Shown piece after piece: positions 1-8,637 of a stretch of DNA of 64,000 bases (positions are counted from its first letter, which is position 1; each line of letters opens with the position of its first letter). Both the position numbers and the translations under genes were made by a program. The DNA comes from Kluyvera ascorbata_C (GTDB lineage Bacteria; Pseudomonadota; Gammaproteobacteria; Enterobacterales; Enterobacteriaceae), in assembly GCF_044197065.1 (NCBI RefSeq), contig NZ_JBIQOI010000003.1, positions 124,001 to 188,000 on the forward strand, written 5' to 3'. Below the pieces are notes generated by a model that was not told where the DNA came from, did no database searches, and saw only the letters and a list, made by a program, of their open reading frames with translations.

Positions 1-799
1 GGTCGATAAGCGAACCGCTGCCGAGATCCGCGACAACCGGCACGCCAAGCTCGCGGCCAATCTCCGCCAGTTCCGCTTCTTCTACCGATTTGGTAAAGCC
101 TTCAATGCTGTAGTTGCTGGTATGCACCTTCATCAGCAGCCCGGTGTTGTCGTTGAAGGCCTGACGGTAATCTTTCGCATGCGTGCGGTTGGTGGTGCCT
201 ACTTCATGCAGTACGCAGCCGGCCTGACGCATCACGTCGGGAATGCGAAACGCGCCGCCAATTTCGACCAGCTCACCGCGTGAAACCACAACTTCTTTTC
301 CCGCCGCCGTCGCGGCCAGCATCAGCAGCACCGCCGCGGCGTTGTTATTGACAATACAGGCATCTTCCGCGCCGGTTATCCGACACAACAGGTCCGCCAG
401 CGCACGGTCGCGGTGGCCACGCCCTGCGCCGTCTAAATCATATTCCAGCGTCACCGGGTCGCGCATCGCCTGGGTAACAGCATCAATCGCCGCCTGCGCC
501 TGCTGCGCGCGCCCAAGGTTGGTATGCAACACGGTGCCCGTCAGGTTGATGACCGGGCGTAATGCGCTTTGCGCATCGCGGCTCAAACGGCGCAGCGTCT
601 CCTGCGCCCAATCCTCGCTCCAGACCGGGAGCGTCTGCTGCTCACGAATGCAAAGGCGCGCCTCGTCCTGCATCTGGCGAAGCTGTTCCACCACCTGCGA
701 GTGGCCGTGGGCATCAAGTAAACGGGCGAAAGCGGGATCGCGAAGCAGGCGATCGGTCGCGGGAAGCTGGCTGTAGAGCGAACGGGTATCGGTAGTCAT
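1..799 (-). CDS. selA: L-seryl-tRNA(Sec) selenium transferase, N-terminal part (runs off the window)
   Basis: This PLP enzyme converts seryl-tRNA(Sec) to selenocysteinyl-tRNA(Sec) with selenophosphate, supplying Sec for formate dehydrogenases. The minus-strand reading frame begins with ATG at 799 (MTTDTRSLYSQLPA) and stays open to position 1, about 266 codons of the usual ~463. Recognisable SelA segments include RPVINLTGTVLHTNLGRA, ACIVNNNAAAVLLMLAAT and KVHTSNYSIEGFTK. The PLP lysine lies in the missing C-terminal half. In E. coli selA is followed by selB, so selB is expected just outside the window. Identification rests on close agreement with remembered E. coli SelA. Confidence 0.96.
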   Translation of the reverse strand, partial: MTTDTRSLYSQLPATDRLLRDPAFARLLDAHGHSQVVEQLRQMQDEARLCIREQQTLPVWSEDWAQETLRRLSRDAQSALRPVINLTGTVLHTNLGRAQQAQAAIDAVTQAMRDPVTLEYDLDGAGRGHRDRALADLLCRITGAEDACIVNNNAAAVLLMLAATAAGKEVVVSRGELVEIGGAFRIPDVMRQAGCVLHEVGTTNRTHAKDYRQAFNDNTGLLMKVHTSNYSIEGFTKSVEEAELAEIGRELGVPVVADLGSGSLID

Positions 800-824
800 G
801 AGTCGGCCTGACGGTTAAATGTTA

Positions 825-844
825 CCCCTCCCGACGGGAGAGGG
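825..844. repeat. Short GC-rich palindrome in front of selA
   Basis: CCCCTCCCGACGGGAGAGGG forms a small stem-loop between selA and yibF. It resembles the larger CCCTCTCCCC/GGGGAGAGGG palindrome downstream of glpK (59699-59721), so it is probably a copy of a dispersed intergenic element. It has no T-run and is not a convincing terminator. Confidence 0.5.
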
Positions 845-898
845 AGTCATAAGGGAGGGATTGTACAATGTACAGCGGCTCCGCGTTATAGCGTTCAA

Positions 899-1507
899 TC
901 AAGCCTTTGGCGGTTCGGTGCGCGCAAAACTCTCACGCAGGAAGAGCGTTTCCGCCAATTTCACGAGGTGCGGTCTCTCCACGCACCAGCCCGGCGCAAT
1001 GCGGCGGAAGTTCAGATAGCCAATAGCACAGGCAATGGCGATGGTCGCGAGATTGAGGGTGTCGGTCTTCAGCGTACCGTCGGCCAGATAGCCTTCCAGC
1101 GCATCCAGACTGCGGCTTATCTTCTCGCGCTGGCGCAGCACTTCAGCTTCTGATTGCTGCGCGGCTGGGCGAGCCTGTTCACGTACGGAAGCCAGGCCAG
1201 CGTCCATAATGCCGTCAGCCAGAGACTCCATCTGGCGCACTTTCAGCGCGGCAAGCGGGTCACGCGGCACCATCTCAGGCGCCACGCCCAAAAGCTCAAT
1301 GTACTCGGCGATAATCGGCGAGTCGAACCAGCACTCACCCTCGTCCGTGACCAGCGCGGGTACTTTGCCCAATGGGTTGTACTGCGCCACGCCATTTTCC
1401 GCGTTGTAAGGCTGTTCATTCACAAACTCAAAGGCAATCCCCTTTTCCAGTAAGAGGATCGATATTTTACGTACAAATGGGCTGGTGTAGCTGCCGACCA
1501 GTTTCAT
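899..1507 (-). CDS. yibF: Glutathione S-transferase family protein YibF
   Basis: A 202-residue GST-fold protein. The N-terminal thioredoxin-like domain (MKLVGSYTSPFVRKISILLL, then NPLGKVPALV and DSPIIAEYIE) is the glutathione-binding part, and the C-terminal half is the all-helical GST domain. Two ATG codons lie 6 bp apart (1513 and 1507). AAGGAG directly abuts the first and is 6 bp from the second, so 1507 is chosen; this also gives the E. coli length. The substrate is unknown in the family. It lies next to selA as in E. coli, without the Rhs element that K-12 carries after it. Confidence 0.93.
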   Translation of the reverse strand: MKLVGSYTSPFVRKISILLLEKGIAFEFVNEQPYNAENGVAQYNPLGKVPALVTDEGECWFDSPIIAEYIELLGVAPEMVPRDPLAALKVRQMESLADGIMDAGLASVREQARPAAQQSEAEVLRQREKISRSLDALEGYLADGTLKTDTLNLATIAIACAIGYLNFRRIAPGWCVERPHLVKLAETLFLRESFARTEPPKA

Positions 1508-1581
1508 CTTCATCTCCTTTGCGCCAACAAAGTCTTCAGTATGGCTCAGGCAGCTTCATTCGCCTTCTGGTTTTTTCCCGC

Positions 1582-2718
1582 CTAGTGATCCAGATAGAGA
1601 TAATGCATCCAGCTGGTCATGCGCAGCAGGACTTTACGCATCACCGCAACATGGCTGAAATGGTCGGAATACACCGCTACCTGCGCATAGATGCCGTCCG
1701 GCAGCGAGTCGACCTCATCATTGGGTTCCAAATCAATCAGCGCCATGACGCCGTCCGTCCCCGGCACGACCGTCAGCGACTGTAGCGCGCCCTGCGCTTG
1801 ATAGGAGCCGCCGGGAACCACCGGGAGTATGCTGGCGAGCTTACCGTGGAAAACCTGCCCCGGCAGCGCGTTAAACACCACTTCGGCATCATCGCCTGCT
1901 TCCAGTCGCAGCAGCGAGTTCTGGCGGAACTGGGCAACTATCTGCCGTTTCTGTTCAGGGATAAACACCATCACCGGGCGCAGCGGCAGCGCCGCGGCGT
2001 AGGTGCCAGGACGGATCAATACCTGCGTGACATAGCCATCGCTGGGTGCGCGAACCACCGTCTGGTCGAGGTTATATTTTGCTTCCGCCAACTGCGCGCG
2101 CAGGCTGACAATTTGCGATTGCTCGCCGTTCACCATGCTATCCAGCTGGCTCTTAATCTGCGACTGCTCGGCAACCGAGCCTTTCACCATCGCATCCTGA
2201 GCCAGATAGTTCTGCCGGGCATTGTCGATATCGCTTTCTGAGAACGGATTTACCCGCGCCTGACTGCCCTTCAGGTAGCGCTGATAGTCTTTGTATAAAC
2301 GGTCGCGTTCGGCGGAAACCCGCGTGGTATTGGCCTGAGCCTCCGACAGTTGCCCTTTGAGGGTATCCACGTTGTGCGTGGCGGTCACCAGGTCGGCCTG
2401 TAAACGATCCACCCGCGCCTGATAGCGCGTCGGGTCAAGTTTAAATAACACCTCGCCTTTTTTGATCAGTTGATTATTTTTCTCTGTAACTTCGCTGACC
2501 ACGCCCGTTACCTGCGGCGTAATAGGAATAGAAATCACCGCCTTCTGCGCCGTAAAAGTATAGGGGTGGTTATAGTTCATCAATAAAATAAGCCCGCTAA
2601 CCAAAAATATGCCGCCCAATGCGGCGGTTGACAGCGACCATTGATTTACCGGAATACGAAATATTTTAAATACCGCCCACGCGAGCGCGACATAGGTCAA
2701 AACAATCAGCAGATCCAT
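1582..2718 (-). CDS. yibH: HlyD-family membrane fusion (periplasmic adaptor) protein YibH
   Basis: 378 residues, the E. coli YibH length. One N-terminal membrane segment is followed by a split lipoyl/barrel-sandwich domain (VTGVVSEVTEKNNQLIKKGEVLFKLDP and later VRAPSDGYVTQVLIRPGTYA). Between these lies a long coiled-coil hairpin (about residues 80-200), then a beta-barrel region. This is the architecture of adaptor subunits of efflux or secretion systems, but no transporter or outer-membrane partner is encoded nearby. It is translated right after yibI (2 bp gap), so the two form an operon. The transported substrate is unknown. Confidence 0.9.
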   Translation of the reverse strand: MDLLIVLTYVALAWAVFKIFRIPVNQWSLSTAALGGIFLVSGLILLMNYNHPYTFTAQKAVISIPITPQVTGVVSEVTEKNNQLIKKGEVLFKLDPTRYQARVDRLQADLVTATHNVDTLKGQLSEAQANTTRVSAERDRLYKDYQRYLKGSQARVNPFSESDIDNARQNYLAQDAMVKGSVAEQSQIKSQLDSMVNGEQSQIVSLRAQLAEAKYNLDQTVVRAPSDGYVTQVLIRPGTYAAALPLRPVMVFIPEQKRQIVAQFRQNSLLRLEAGDDAEVVFNALPGQVFHGKLASILPVVPGGSYQAQGALQSLTVVPGTDGVMALIDLEPNDEVDSLPDGIYAQVAVYSDHFSHVAVMRKVLLRMTSWMHYLYLDH

Positions 2719-2720
2719 GA

Positions 2721-3086
2721 TTATTGCTCCGAAGTCGTGTCGGCGGTGGGGCGTATTTCCGCGAGCTTTTGTTCAAGCTCGGTGACCCTTTGAGAAAGCC
2801 TGAAAAGCGAGTCATCGCCGGTTGGCTTGGGTTCCGAAGGGGAGATATGTGATTGCATTCCCCAGCCGCGATCGGGCTGGTAGAGCGTGGCCCAGATCCA
2901 TAAAAATGGCCAGATCACGTGCAGAGTAAACAGACTAACCCACCCGGCGGTATGAATCGCATCGGCATGGGGATGGTTGCGTTTTTTCGCGATGTTATAG
3001 GGAATATCATGAATCATGATGATTCCGTAAAACAGCACCAGAAAGACGAAGATGAGCACACCCAACGCAAAATAGTTTAGAAACAT
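2721..3086 (-). CDS. yibI: DUF3302 inner membrane protein YibI
   Basis: 121 residues. The N-terminal half is hydrophobic, with two likely membrane spans (about 5-25 and 45-68) separated by a basic loop (AKKRNHPHADAIH). A soluble, partly coiled-coil tail ends LTELEQKLAEI-like. This small protein is conserved as the upstream partner of yibH in enterobacteria, and the 2-bp spacing implies translational coupling. Its function is not established; it may assist the YibH adaptor. In E. coli K-12 the next gene upstream would be mtlA, which is absent here. Confidence 0.85.
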   Translation of the reverse strand: MFLNYFALGVLIFVFLVLFYGIIMIHDIPYNIAKKRNHPHADAIHTAGWVSLFTLHVIWPFLWIWATLYQPDRGWGMQSHISPSEPKPTGDDSLFRLSQRVTELEQKLAEIRPTADTTSEQ

Positions 3087-3233
3087 ACCTGCCTCAGATT
3101 CACGCTATTCGGGTTTTGAGAGGTTTGGCGGCCGAAGACACGACTGACCGATATGTTGAAAATAATGCTCAAACGCTATTTTCGCCATCACCCGGCGGGG
3201 TAATTTTTATTTCTGGAGAGAGGCAAAGCATAT

Positions 3234-3263
3234 CCCGGGTAATACCGAGTGCATTACCCGTTT
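3234..3263. terminator. Stem-loop downstream of yibT
   Basis: GGGTAAT and ATTACCC form a perfect 7-bp stem with a 9-nt loop at 3237-3259, in the gap between yibT (minus strand, ends at 3285) and the yibI start. A T-rich tract is lacking on the yibT side, so terminator function is uncertain. Confidence 0.35.
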
Positions 3264-3284
3264 GAGAAATAGCCCAAACCGACG

Positions 3285-3497
3285 CTATTTGTGCTGCGAA
3301 TCTACCGGACGGTACAGGTTGCGATAGTAGGCCAGACGTTCAAGGTACATCCCGGCTTTATCTTCCGGAATATCGTCCGGTATCCGGTCGGTGTGCGGCC
3401 TTTTGTGCAGGTACTCCACAAACGCCTGGCTGGAGGCCATAAAATCGACCGCTTTGTCGATAATCCGCGGAATGTTTTCACCCATTTTATTACTCAT
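3285..3497 (-). CDS. yibT: Small conserved protein, YibT-like
   Basis: 70 residues (MSNKMGENIPRIIDKAVDFM...). Segments such as GENxPxxIDKAVDFMASSQAF and LERLAYYRNLYRP agree with what I recall of E. coli YibT, which sits between mtlR and yibL. The ATG at 3497 is preferred over a TTG 15 bp upstream because GGGAGG lies 7 bp before it. It is predicted soluble and helical, with no known function. Its usual upstream neighbours mtlA-mtlD-mtlR are missing in this genome segment. Confidence 0.72.
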   Translation of the reverse strand: MSNKMGENIPRIIDKAVDFMASSQAFVEYLHKRPHTDRIPDDIPEDKAGMYLERLAYYRNLYRPVDSQHK

Positions 3498-3772
3498 CGC
3501 ACGTCCTCCCAATCGATTAGCCTTACTTTAAGGATGGATAATAAGACGCCAGCCTGTTGAGGAAAATGTGCGGATTTTTGTCGCTTATTTTCAAAAAAGC
3601 GATCGTGTTAACTCATTCTTGATATTACATTTAAATTCATCGGGTTAGATAAATAACATCCTTATTATCACGCGTAGAAACTTCTCCATTTTGTATAATT
3701 AACTACCAGAAATGAGCGACAACGCGCATACTAGAGGTTATTACGTCTATTTTGTTATCAGATACCAGCAAC

Positions 3773-4135
3773 ATGAAAGAAATCGAAAAGAACGAAATTA
3801 AACGCCTGAGCGACCTGCTTGATGCTCTCCGCCACCAGCAGGCCGCGCTGTCTCTGGTTGAAGGTGCCGAGAAGTACGCCGAACTTGAGGCAGAAAAAAC
3901 CAAACTTGAAACGGAAATCGCGCGTCTGCGTGAAGTCCGTACTCAAAAACTCAGCAAAGAAGCGCAGCAGCTGACCAAACTACCGTTCAGCCGTGCGATT
4001 ACCAAAAAAGAACAGGCCGACATGGGTAAGCTGAAGAAAAGCGTCCGTGGTCTGGTCGTTGTGCACCCAATGAGTGCGCTTGGCCGCGAAATGGGTCTGC
4101 AAGAGATGACAGGGTTCGCCAAGAGCGAGTTCTGA
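3773..4135 (+). CDS. yibL: Conserved ribosome-associated protein YibL
   Basis: 120 residues, the E. coli YibL length, with start ATG at 3773. The N-terminal half is strongly charged and predicted coiled coil (EIEKNEIKRLSDLLDALRHQ... EAEKTKLETEIARLREV). The C-terminal half is basic and highly conserved (FSRAITKKEQADMGKLKKS, then MGLQEMTGF). E. coli YibL has been reported to co-fractionate with ribosomal particles; its role is unclear. A good rho-independent terminator follows at 4149. Confidence 0.92.
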   Translation: MKEIEKNEIKRLSDLLDALRHQQAALSLVEGAEKYAELEAEKTKLETEIARLREVRTQKLSKEAQQLTKLPFSRAITKKEQADMGKLKKSVRGLVVVHPMSALGREMGLQEMTGFAKSEF

Positions 4136-4148
4136 TTCCCCTCCCCTT

Positions 4149-4181
4149 AACCTTCTCCCGCCCGGGGGAAGGTTTTGTTTT
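4149..4181 (+). terminator. Rho-independent terminator of yibL
   Basis: AACCTTCTCCC and GGGGGAAGGTT form a GC-rich stem around a short loop, followed by TTTTGTTTT. It lies 14 bp after the yibL stop and insulates the lld operon. Confidence 0.8.
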
Positions 4182-4202
4182 CCGCTGAAATCCCCCCAAA
4201 CC

Positions 4203-4219
4203 AATTGGCCCAACCAATT
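4203..4219. promoter_or_regulatory. LldR operator O1 upstream of lldP
   Basis: AATTGG-CCCAA-CCAATT is a perfect inverted repeat of the GntR-family type recognised by LldR in E. coli (AATTGGTnnnACCAATT-like). A second, similar site lies about 125 bp downstream (4329-4346), giving the two-operator layout known for E. coli lldPRD, where LldR can loop the DNA. Confidence 0.8.
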
Positions 4220-4328
4220 TCACAACCAAATCTCTATTGGTTCACACTTCCATAATCTTTACTCACAAAGCAATTGCTAGAACATAACAATTAGTTAACC
4301 ATTCATTGGCATTATCCCTACATCACCA

Positions 4329-4346
4329 TATTGGCAGGGCCAATTT
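4329..4346. promoter_or_regulatory. LldR operator O2 in the lldP leader
   Basis: TATTGGCAGGGCCAATTT is an imperfect palindrome with the TTGG/CCAA half-sites of O1, about 70 bp before the lldP start. The lldP promoter is expected between O1 and O2. Function is inferred from the E. coli operon. Confidence 0.7.
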
Positions 4347-4417
4347 TACACAAACCGTGACGCAGAGCTGAGCATAGACTCACCGCAACCGGCTGGTGTG
4401 GCCCCCTGGAGACCTGC

Positions 4418-6073
4418 ATGAGCCTCTGGCAACAAAACTACGACCCGGCTGGGAATATCTGGTTATCAAGCCTGATAGCCTCACTCCCAATCCTGTTCTT
4501 CTTCTTCGCGCTGATTAAGCTCAAGCTGAAAGGCTATGTTGCGGCAAGCTGGACGGTATTTATCGCGCTGGCCGTGGCGCTGCTGTTCTATAAGATGCCG
4601 GTCGACCGTGCATTGGCGTCGGTGGTTTACGGCTTCTTCTATGGCCTGTGGCCGATCGCCTGGATTATTATCGCCGCCGTCTTCGTCTACAAAATCTCGG
4701 TGAAGACCGGGCAGTTCGACATTATCCGTTCGTCGATCCTCTCGATAACCCCGGACCAGCGTCTGCAAATGCTGATTGTCGGCTTCTCCTTCGGCGCATT
4801 CCTCGAAGGGGCGGCGGGCTTTGGCGCGCCGGTGGCGATTACCGCCGCGCTGCTGGTTGGACTCGGCTTTAACCCGCTGTACGCCGCGGGTCTGTGTCTT
4901 ATCGTCAACACCGCGCCGGTAGCGTTCGGCGCGATGGGTATTCCAATCCTGGTGGCCGGGCAAGTCACCGGCCTGGACAGCTTTGAAATCGGCCAGATGG
5001 TTGGCCGTCAGCTGCCGTTCCTGACCATTATCGTGCTGTTCTGGATCATGGCGATTATGGACGGCTGGCGCGGCATCAAAGAGACCTGGCCTGCGGTAAT
5101 GGTGGCGGGCGGCTCGTTTGCTATCGCCCAGTACCTCAGCTCTAACTTCCTCGGGCCGGAATTGCCGGACATCATCTCTTCACTGGTCTCGCTGGTTTGC
5201 CTGACGCTGTTCCTCAAGCGCTGGCAGCCGGTACGTATTTTCCGCTTTGGCGACATGGGCGCTTCGCAGGTCGATATGGATCTGTCGCGTACCCGCTACA
5301 CCGCGGGACAAGTGGTTCGCGCCTGGTCACCGTTCCTGTTCCTGACCGCTACCGTCACCCTGTGGAGTATTCCACCCTTTAAGGCGCTGTTCGCGCCGGG
5401 CGGCGCGCTGTATGACCTGGTGATTAACATTTCCGTGCCGTATCTCGACAAGCTGGTCGCGCGTATGCCGCCGGTGGTGAGCCAGGCGACGGCCTACGCG
5501 GCGGTGTATAAGTTTGACTGGCTGTCGGCGACCGGCACCGCGATCCTGTTTGCCGCCCTGCTTTCTATCGTCTGGCTGCGCATGAAGCCAAAAGATGCCA
5601 TCAGCACTTTCGGCTCTACGCTGAAAGAGCTGGCGTTACCGATTTACTCCATCGGCATGGTGCTGGCGTTCGCCTTTATCTCAAACTACTCCGGCCTGTC
5701 GTCAACGCTGGCACTGGCGCTGGCGCATACCGGCCATGCGTTCACCTTCTTCTCACCGTTCCTCGGTTGGCTCGGCGTGTTCCTGACCGGTTCAGACACC
5801 TCCTCCAACGCCCTGTTCGCCGCGCTTCAGGCTACCGCCGCGCAGCAGATTGGCGTGTCGGACGTGCTGCTGGTTGCCGCTAACACCACCGGCGGCGTGA
5901 CCGGGAAGATGATTTCCCCGCAGTCTATCGCCATTGCCTGTGCGGCGGTGGGCCTGGTGGGCAAAGAGTCCGACCTGTTCCGCTTTACCGTGAAACACAG
6001 CCTGATCTTCACCTGTATGGTGGGCGTGATAACGACGCTGCAGGCTTACGTCTTAACCTGGATGATTCCGTGA
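4418..6073 (+). CDS. lldP: L-lactate permease LldP
   Basis: 551 residues, identical in length to E. coli LldP. It is a lactate/glycolate:H+ symporter of the LctP family in the inner membrane. About 12 or more hydrophobic segments are visible, with the family-conserved loops GAFLEGAAGFGAPVAITAAL and GSDTSSNALFAALQ. It is the first gene of the lld operon. The stop overlaps the GTG start of lldR (GTGA), indicating translational coupling. Confidence 0.97.
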   Translation: MSLWQQNYDPAGNIWLSSLIASLPILFFFFALIKLKLKGYVAASWTVFIALAVALLFYKMPVDRALASVVYGFFYGLWPIAWIIIAAVFVYKISVKTGQFDIIRSSILSITPDQRLQMLIVGFSFGAFLEGAAGFGAPVAITAALLVGLGFNPLYAAGLCLIVNTAPVAFGAMGIPILVAGQVTGLDSFEIGQMVGRQLPFLTIIVLFWIMAIMDGWRGIKETWPAVMVAGGSFAIAQYLSSNFLGPELPDIISSLVSLVCLTLFLKRWQPVRIFRFGDMGASQVDMDLSRTRYTAGQVVRAWSPFLFLTATVTLWSIPPFKALFAPGGALYDLVINISVPYLDKLVARMPPVVSQATAYAAVYKFDWLSATGTAILFAALLSIVWLRMKPKDAISTFGSTLKELALPIYSIGMVLAFAFISNYSGLSSTLALALAHTGHAFTFFSPFLGWLGVFLTGSDTSSNALFAALQATAAQQIGVSDVLLVAANTTGGVTGKMISPQSIAIACAAVGLVGKESDLFRFTVKHSLIFTCMVGVITTLQAYVLTWMIP

Positions 6074-6846
6074 TAATACTGCCCAAACGTCTGTCAGACG
6101 ATGTCGCCTGCCGCGTGCGGGCGCTGATTGAAGAACAGCAACTGGAGGCGGGTATGCGATTACCCGCCGAAAGAAAGCTGGCAGCCCAGCTTGGCGTCTC
6201 GCGCAACTCGCTGCGCGAAGCGCTGGCGAAGCTGGTGAGCGAAGGATTGCTGCTCAGCCGTCGCGGCGGCGGCACCTTCGTGCGCTGGCAGCATGAGGGC
6301 TGGTCTGAACAGAATATTGTGCAGCCGCTGAAAACCCTGCTGGCCGACGACCCGGACTACAGCTTCGACATCCTCGAAGCCCGCCACGCCATCGAAGCCA
6401 GCACCGCATGGTACGCCGCAATGCGCGCGACCGATGCCGACAAAGAAAAAATCCGCCTCTGCTTTGAAGCCACCCAGAGCGACGATCCGGACCTCGCCTC
6501 ACAGGCCGACGTTCGCTTCCATCTGGCCATCGCCGAGGCATCTCACAACGTGGTGCTGCTGCAAACCATGCGCGGCTTTTTCGACCTGCTGCAATCTTCG
6601 GTGATTCAGAGTCGCGAGCGCATGTATCTGGTGCCGCCGGTCTTTGCGAAGCTCACCGAGCAGCACCTGGCCGTCCTCGACGCCATTACCGCTGGCGATG
6701 CCGAAGGCGCTCGTCAGGCGATGATGGCGCACCTCGGTTTTGTCCACACCACCATTAAACGTTTCGACGAAGACCTGGCCCGCCAGGCGCGGAGTACCCG
6801 CCTGCCCGACGACCACACTGAACTTTCCAGGGAGAAAAAAGCATGA
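6070..6846 (+). CDS. lldR: GntR/FadR-type regulator of L-lactate utilisation
   Basis: 258 residues with a GTG start inside the lldP stop. The N-terminal winged helix-turn-helix (residues ~8-75, LPAERKLAAQLGVSRNSLRE) is followed by a FadR-type C-terminal ligand domain (FCD; HLAIAEASHNVVLLQTMRG with metal-binding-type His/Asp positions). E. coli LldR represses lldPRD without L-lactate and helps activate with it. The two operators upstream of lldP are its expected targets, so the operon is autoregulated. Confidence 0.96.
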   Translation: MIILPKRLSDDVACRVRALIEEQQLEAGMRLPAERKLAAQLGVSRNSLREALAKLVSEGLLLSRRGGGTFVRWQHEGWSEQNIVQPLKTLLADDPDYSFDILEARHAIEASTAWYAAMRATDADKEKIRLCFEATQSDDPDLASQADVRFHLAIAEASHNVVLLQTMRGFFDLLQSSVIQSRERMYLVPPVFAKLTEQHLAVLDAITAGDAEGARQAMMAHLGFVHTTIKRFDEDLARQARSTRLPDDHTELSREKKA

Positions 6847-8027
6847 TTATTTCCGCCGCGAGTGACTACCGTGCCGCTGCCCAGCGCATTCTGCCGCCGT
6901 TCTTGTTCCACTACATTGACGGAGGCGCGTACGCGGAACATACCCTGCGCCGCAACGTGGAAGACCTGTCAGATGTGGCGCTGCGTCAGCGCATCCTGAG
7001 AAATATGTCCGACCTGAGCCTCGAGACTACGCTGTTCAAAGAGCAGCTCTCGATGCCGGTGGCGCTGGCGCCGGTCGGCCTGTGCGGCATGTACGCCCGT
7101 CGCGGTGAGGTTCAGGCCGCCGCTGCCGCCGATGCCAAAGGAATTCCATTTACCCTTTCCACCGTGTCGGTCTGCCCGATTGAAGAGGTCGCCCCGACCA
7201 TCAAGCGCCCGATGTGGTTCCAACTGTACGTACTGCGCGATCGCGGCTTTATGCGCAACGCGCTGGAGCGCGCCAAAGCGGCAGGCTGTTCAACGCTGGT
7301 CTTTACCGTCGATATGCCAACCCCCGGCGCGCGCTACCGCGATGCGCACTCCGGGATGAGCGGCCCGAACGCCGCCATGCGCCGCTACTGGCAGGCCGCC
7401 ACCCATCCACAATGGGCGTGGGACGTCGGCCTGAACGGGCGTCCGCACGACCTGGGCAATATCTCCGCTTACCTCGGCAAGCCAACCGGGCTGGAGGATT
7501 ACATCGGCTGGCTGGCGAATAACTTCGATCCATCCATTTCGTGGAAAGACCTGGAGTGGATCCGCGAATTCTGGGATGGCCCGATGGTGATCAAAGGGAT
7601 CCTCGACCCGGAAGATGCCCGCGATGCGGTACGCTTTGGCGCCGACGGGATCGTCGTCTCCAACCACGGCGGCCGCCAGCTTGACGGCGTGCTCTCCTCC
7701 GCCCGTGCGCTGCCGGCGATTGCCGACGCGGTAAAAGGTGATATTACGATCCTGGCCGACAGCGGTATTCGCAACGGCCTGGACGTGGTGCGCATGATTG
7801 CGCTGGGCGCAGATAGCGTGCTGCTGGGCCGTGCGTATCTGTATGCGCTGGCGACTCACGGCCAGGCGGGTGTGGCTAACCTGCTGAATCTGGTTGAGAA
7901 AGAGATGAAGGTGGCGATGACGCTGACCGGAGCGAAATCGATTAAAGAGATTAGCCGTGATTCGCTGGTACAGAGTGCGGAAGTGGCGCAGGCGTTTGGG
8001 GCGATTAAGCAGGGGAGCGCGGCGTAG
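6843..8027 (+). CDS. lldD: L-lactate dehydrogenase (quinone), FMN-dependent
   Basis: 394 residues (E. coli 396). This membrane-associated flavoenzyme oxidises L-lactate to pyruvate and passes electrons to quinone. It has the FMN/alpha-hydroxyacid oxidase TIM-barrel with the active-site segment VVSNHGGRQLDG (His/Arg that bind and deprotonate substrate), an FMN-phosphate region DSGIRNGLDVVRMIALGA, and YIDGGAYAE near the N terminus. The ATG overlaps the lldR stop (ATGA). With LldP it lets the cell use L-lactate as carbon source. Confidence 0.97.
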   Translation: MIISAASDYRAAAQRILPPFLFHYIDGGAYAEHTLRRNVEDLSDVALRQRILRNMSDLSLETTLFKEQLSMPVALAPVGLCGMYARRGEVQAAAAADAKGIPFTLSTVSVCPIEEVAPTIKRPMWFQLYVLRDRGFMRNALERAKAAGCSTLVFTVDMPTPGARYRDAHSGMSGPNAAMRRYWQAATHPQWAWDVGLNGRPHDLGNISAYLGKPTGLEDYIGWLANNFDPSISWKDLEWIREFWDGPMVIKGILDPEDARDAVRFGADGIVVSNHGGRQLDGVLSSARALPAIADAVKGDITILADSGIRNGLDVVRMIALGADSVLLGRAYLYALATHGQAGVANLLNLVEKEMKVAMTLTGAKSIKEISRDSLVQSAEVAQAFGAIKQGSAA

Positions 8028-8084
8028 GTCCGTGAGGGTTTCCCCAAATTCTGCTATCCTGCCCCCGCAATCCAAGGGGGCAGT

Positions 8085-8558
8085 ATGCTTAACATCGTTT
8101 TATTCGAACCTGAAATCCCGCCCAATACCGGGAACATCATCCGTCTTTGCGCCAACACCGGCTTTCGTCTGCATATCATCGAACCGATGGGCTTCGCCTG
8201 GGACGACAAGCGCCTACGCCGCGCCGGGCTGGACTACCATGAGTTCACCGCCGTCACGCGCTATGCCGATTACGCCGCGTTTTTGGAAAGCGAAAACCCG
8301 CAGCGCCTGTTTGCCCTGACCACCAAAGGCACGCCCGCGCACAGCGCGGTGAGCTATCAGGACGGTGACTATCTGATGTTTGGCCCGGAAACGCGCGGGC
8401 TGCCCGCGACCATTCTGGACGCGCTGCCGCCTGAGCAAAAAATTCGTATTCCAATGATGCCGGACAGCCGTAGCATGAACCTGTCGAATGCGGTGTCGGT
8501 GGTGGTGTATGAGGCGTGGCGCCAGCTGGGATATCCGGGCGCGGTATTGCGCAGTTGA
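8085..8558 (+). CDS. trmL: tRNA (cytidine/uridine-2'-O-)-methyltransferase TrmL
   Basis: 157 residues, the E. coli TrmL (YibK) length. It is a minimal SPOUT methyltransferase that 2'-O-methylates the wobble base 34 of two tRNA(Leu) isoacceptors using S-adenosylmethionine. Motifs of the trefoil-knot fold are present: EPEIPPNTGNIIRLCANTG at the N terminus, FGPETRGLP, and IPMMPDSRSMNLSNAVSVV near the C terminus. It stands downstream of lldD with its own SD, as in E. coli. Confidence 0.96.
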   Translation: MLNIVLFEPEIPPNTGNIIRLCANTGFRLHIIEPMGFAWDDKRLRRAGLDYHEFTAVTRYADYAAFLESENPQRLFALTTKGTPAHSAVSYQDGDYLMFGPETRGLPATILDALPPEQKIRIPMMPDSRSMNLSNAVSVVVYEAWRQLGYPGAVLRS

Positions 8559-8563
8559 TATTT

Positions 8564-8631
8564 GCCGGATGGCGGCTACGCCTTATCCGGCCTACGGTTT
8601 GGTAGGTCCGGTAAGCGCAGCGCCACCGGGC
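8564..8631. repeat. Pair of inverted REP elements (BIME) between trmL and cysE
   Basis: Two REP-like palindromes lie back to back in the convergent trmL-cysE gap: GCCGGATGGCGGCTACGCC...GGCCTAC (8564-8594) and GTAGGTCCGG...CCACCGGGC (8602-8631). They match the enterobacterial REP pattern GCCGGATGnCG...TTATCCGGCCTAC. Such elements stabilise mRNA 3' ends and can bind gyrase or IHF in E. coli. Confidence 0.85.
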
Positions 8632-8637
8632 AAGGAA

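Noticed and set aside
243..776. A 177-codon + strand frame opposite selA
   Set aside because: Ser/Arg/Ala-rich antisense of selA, with no SD; selA on the minus strand is certain.
7290..8075. A 261-codon minus-strand open frame across lldD
   Set aside because: Shadow frame; lldD on the + strand has all flavoenzyme motifs and operon coupling.
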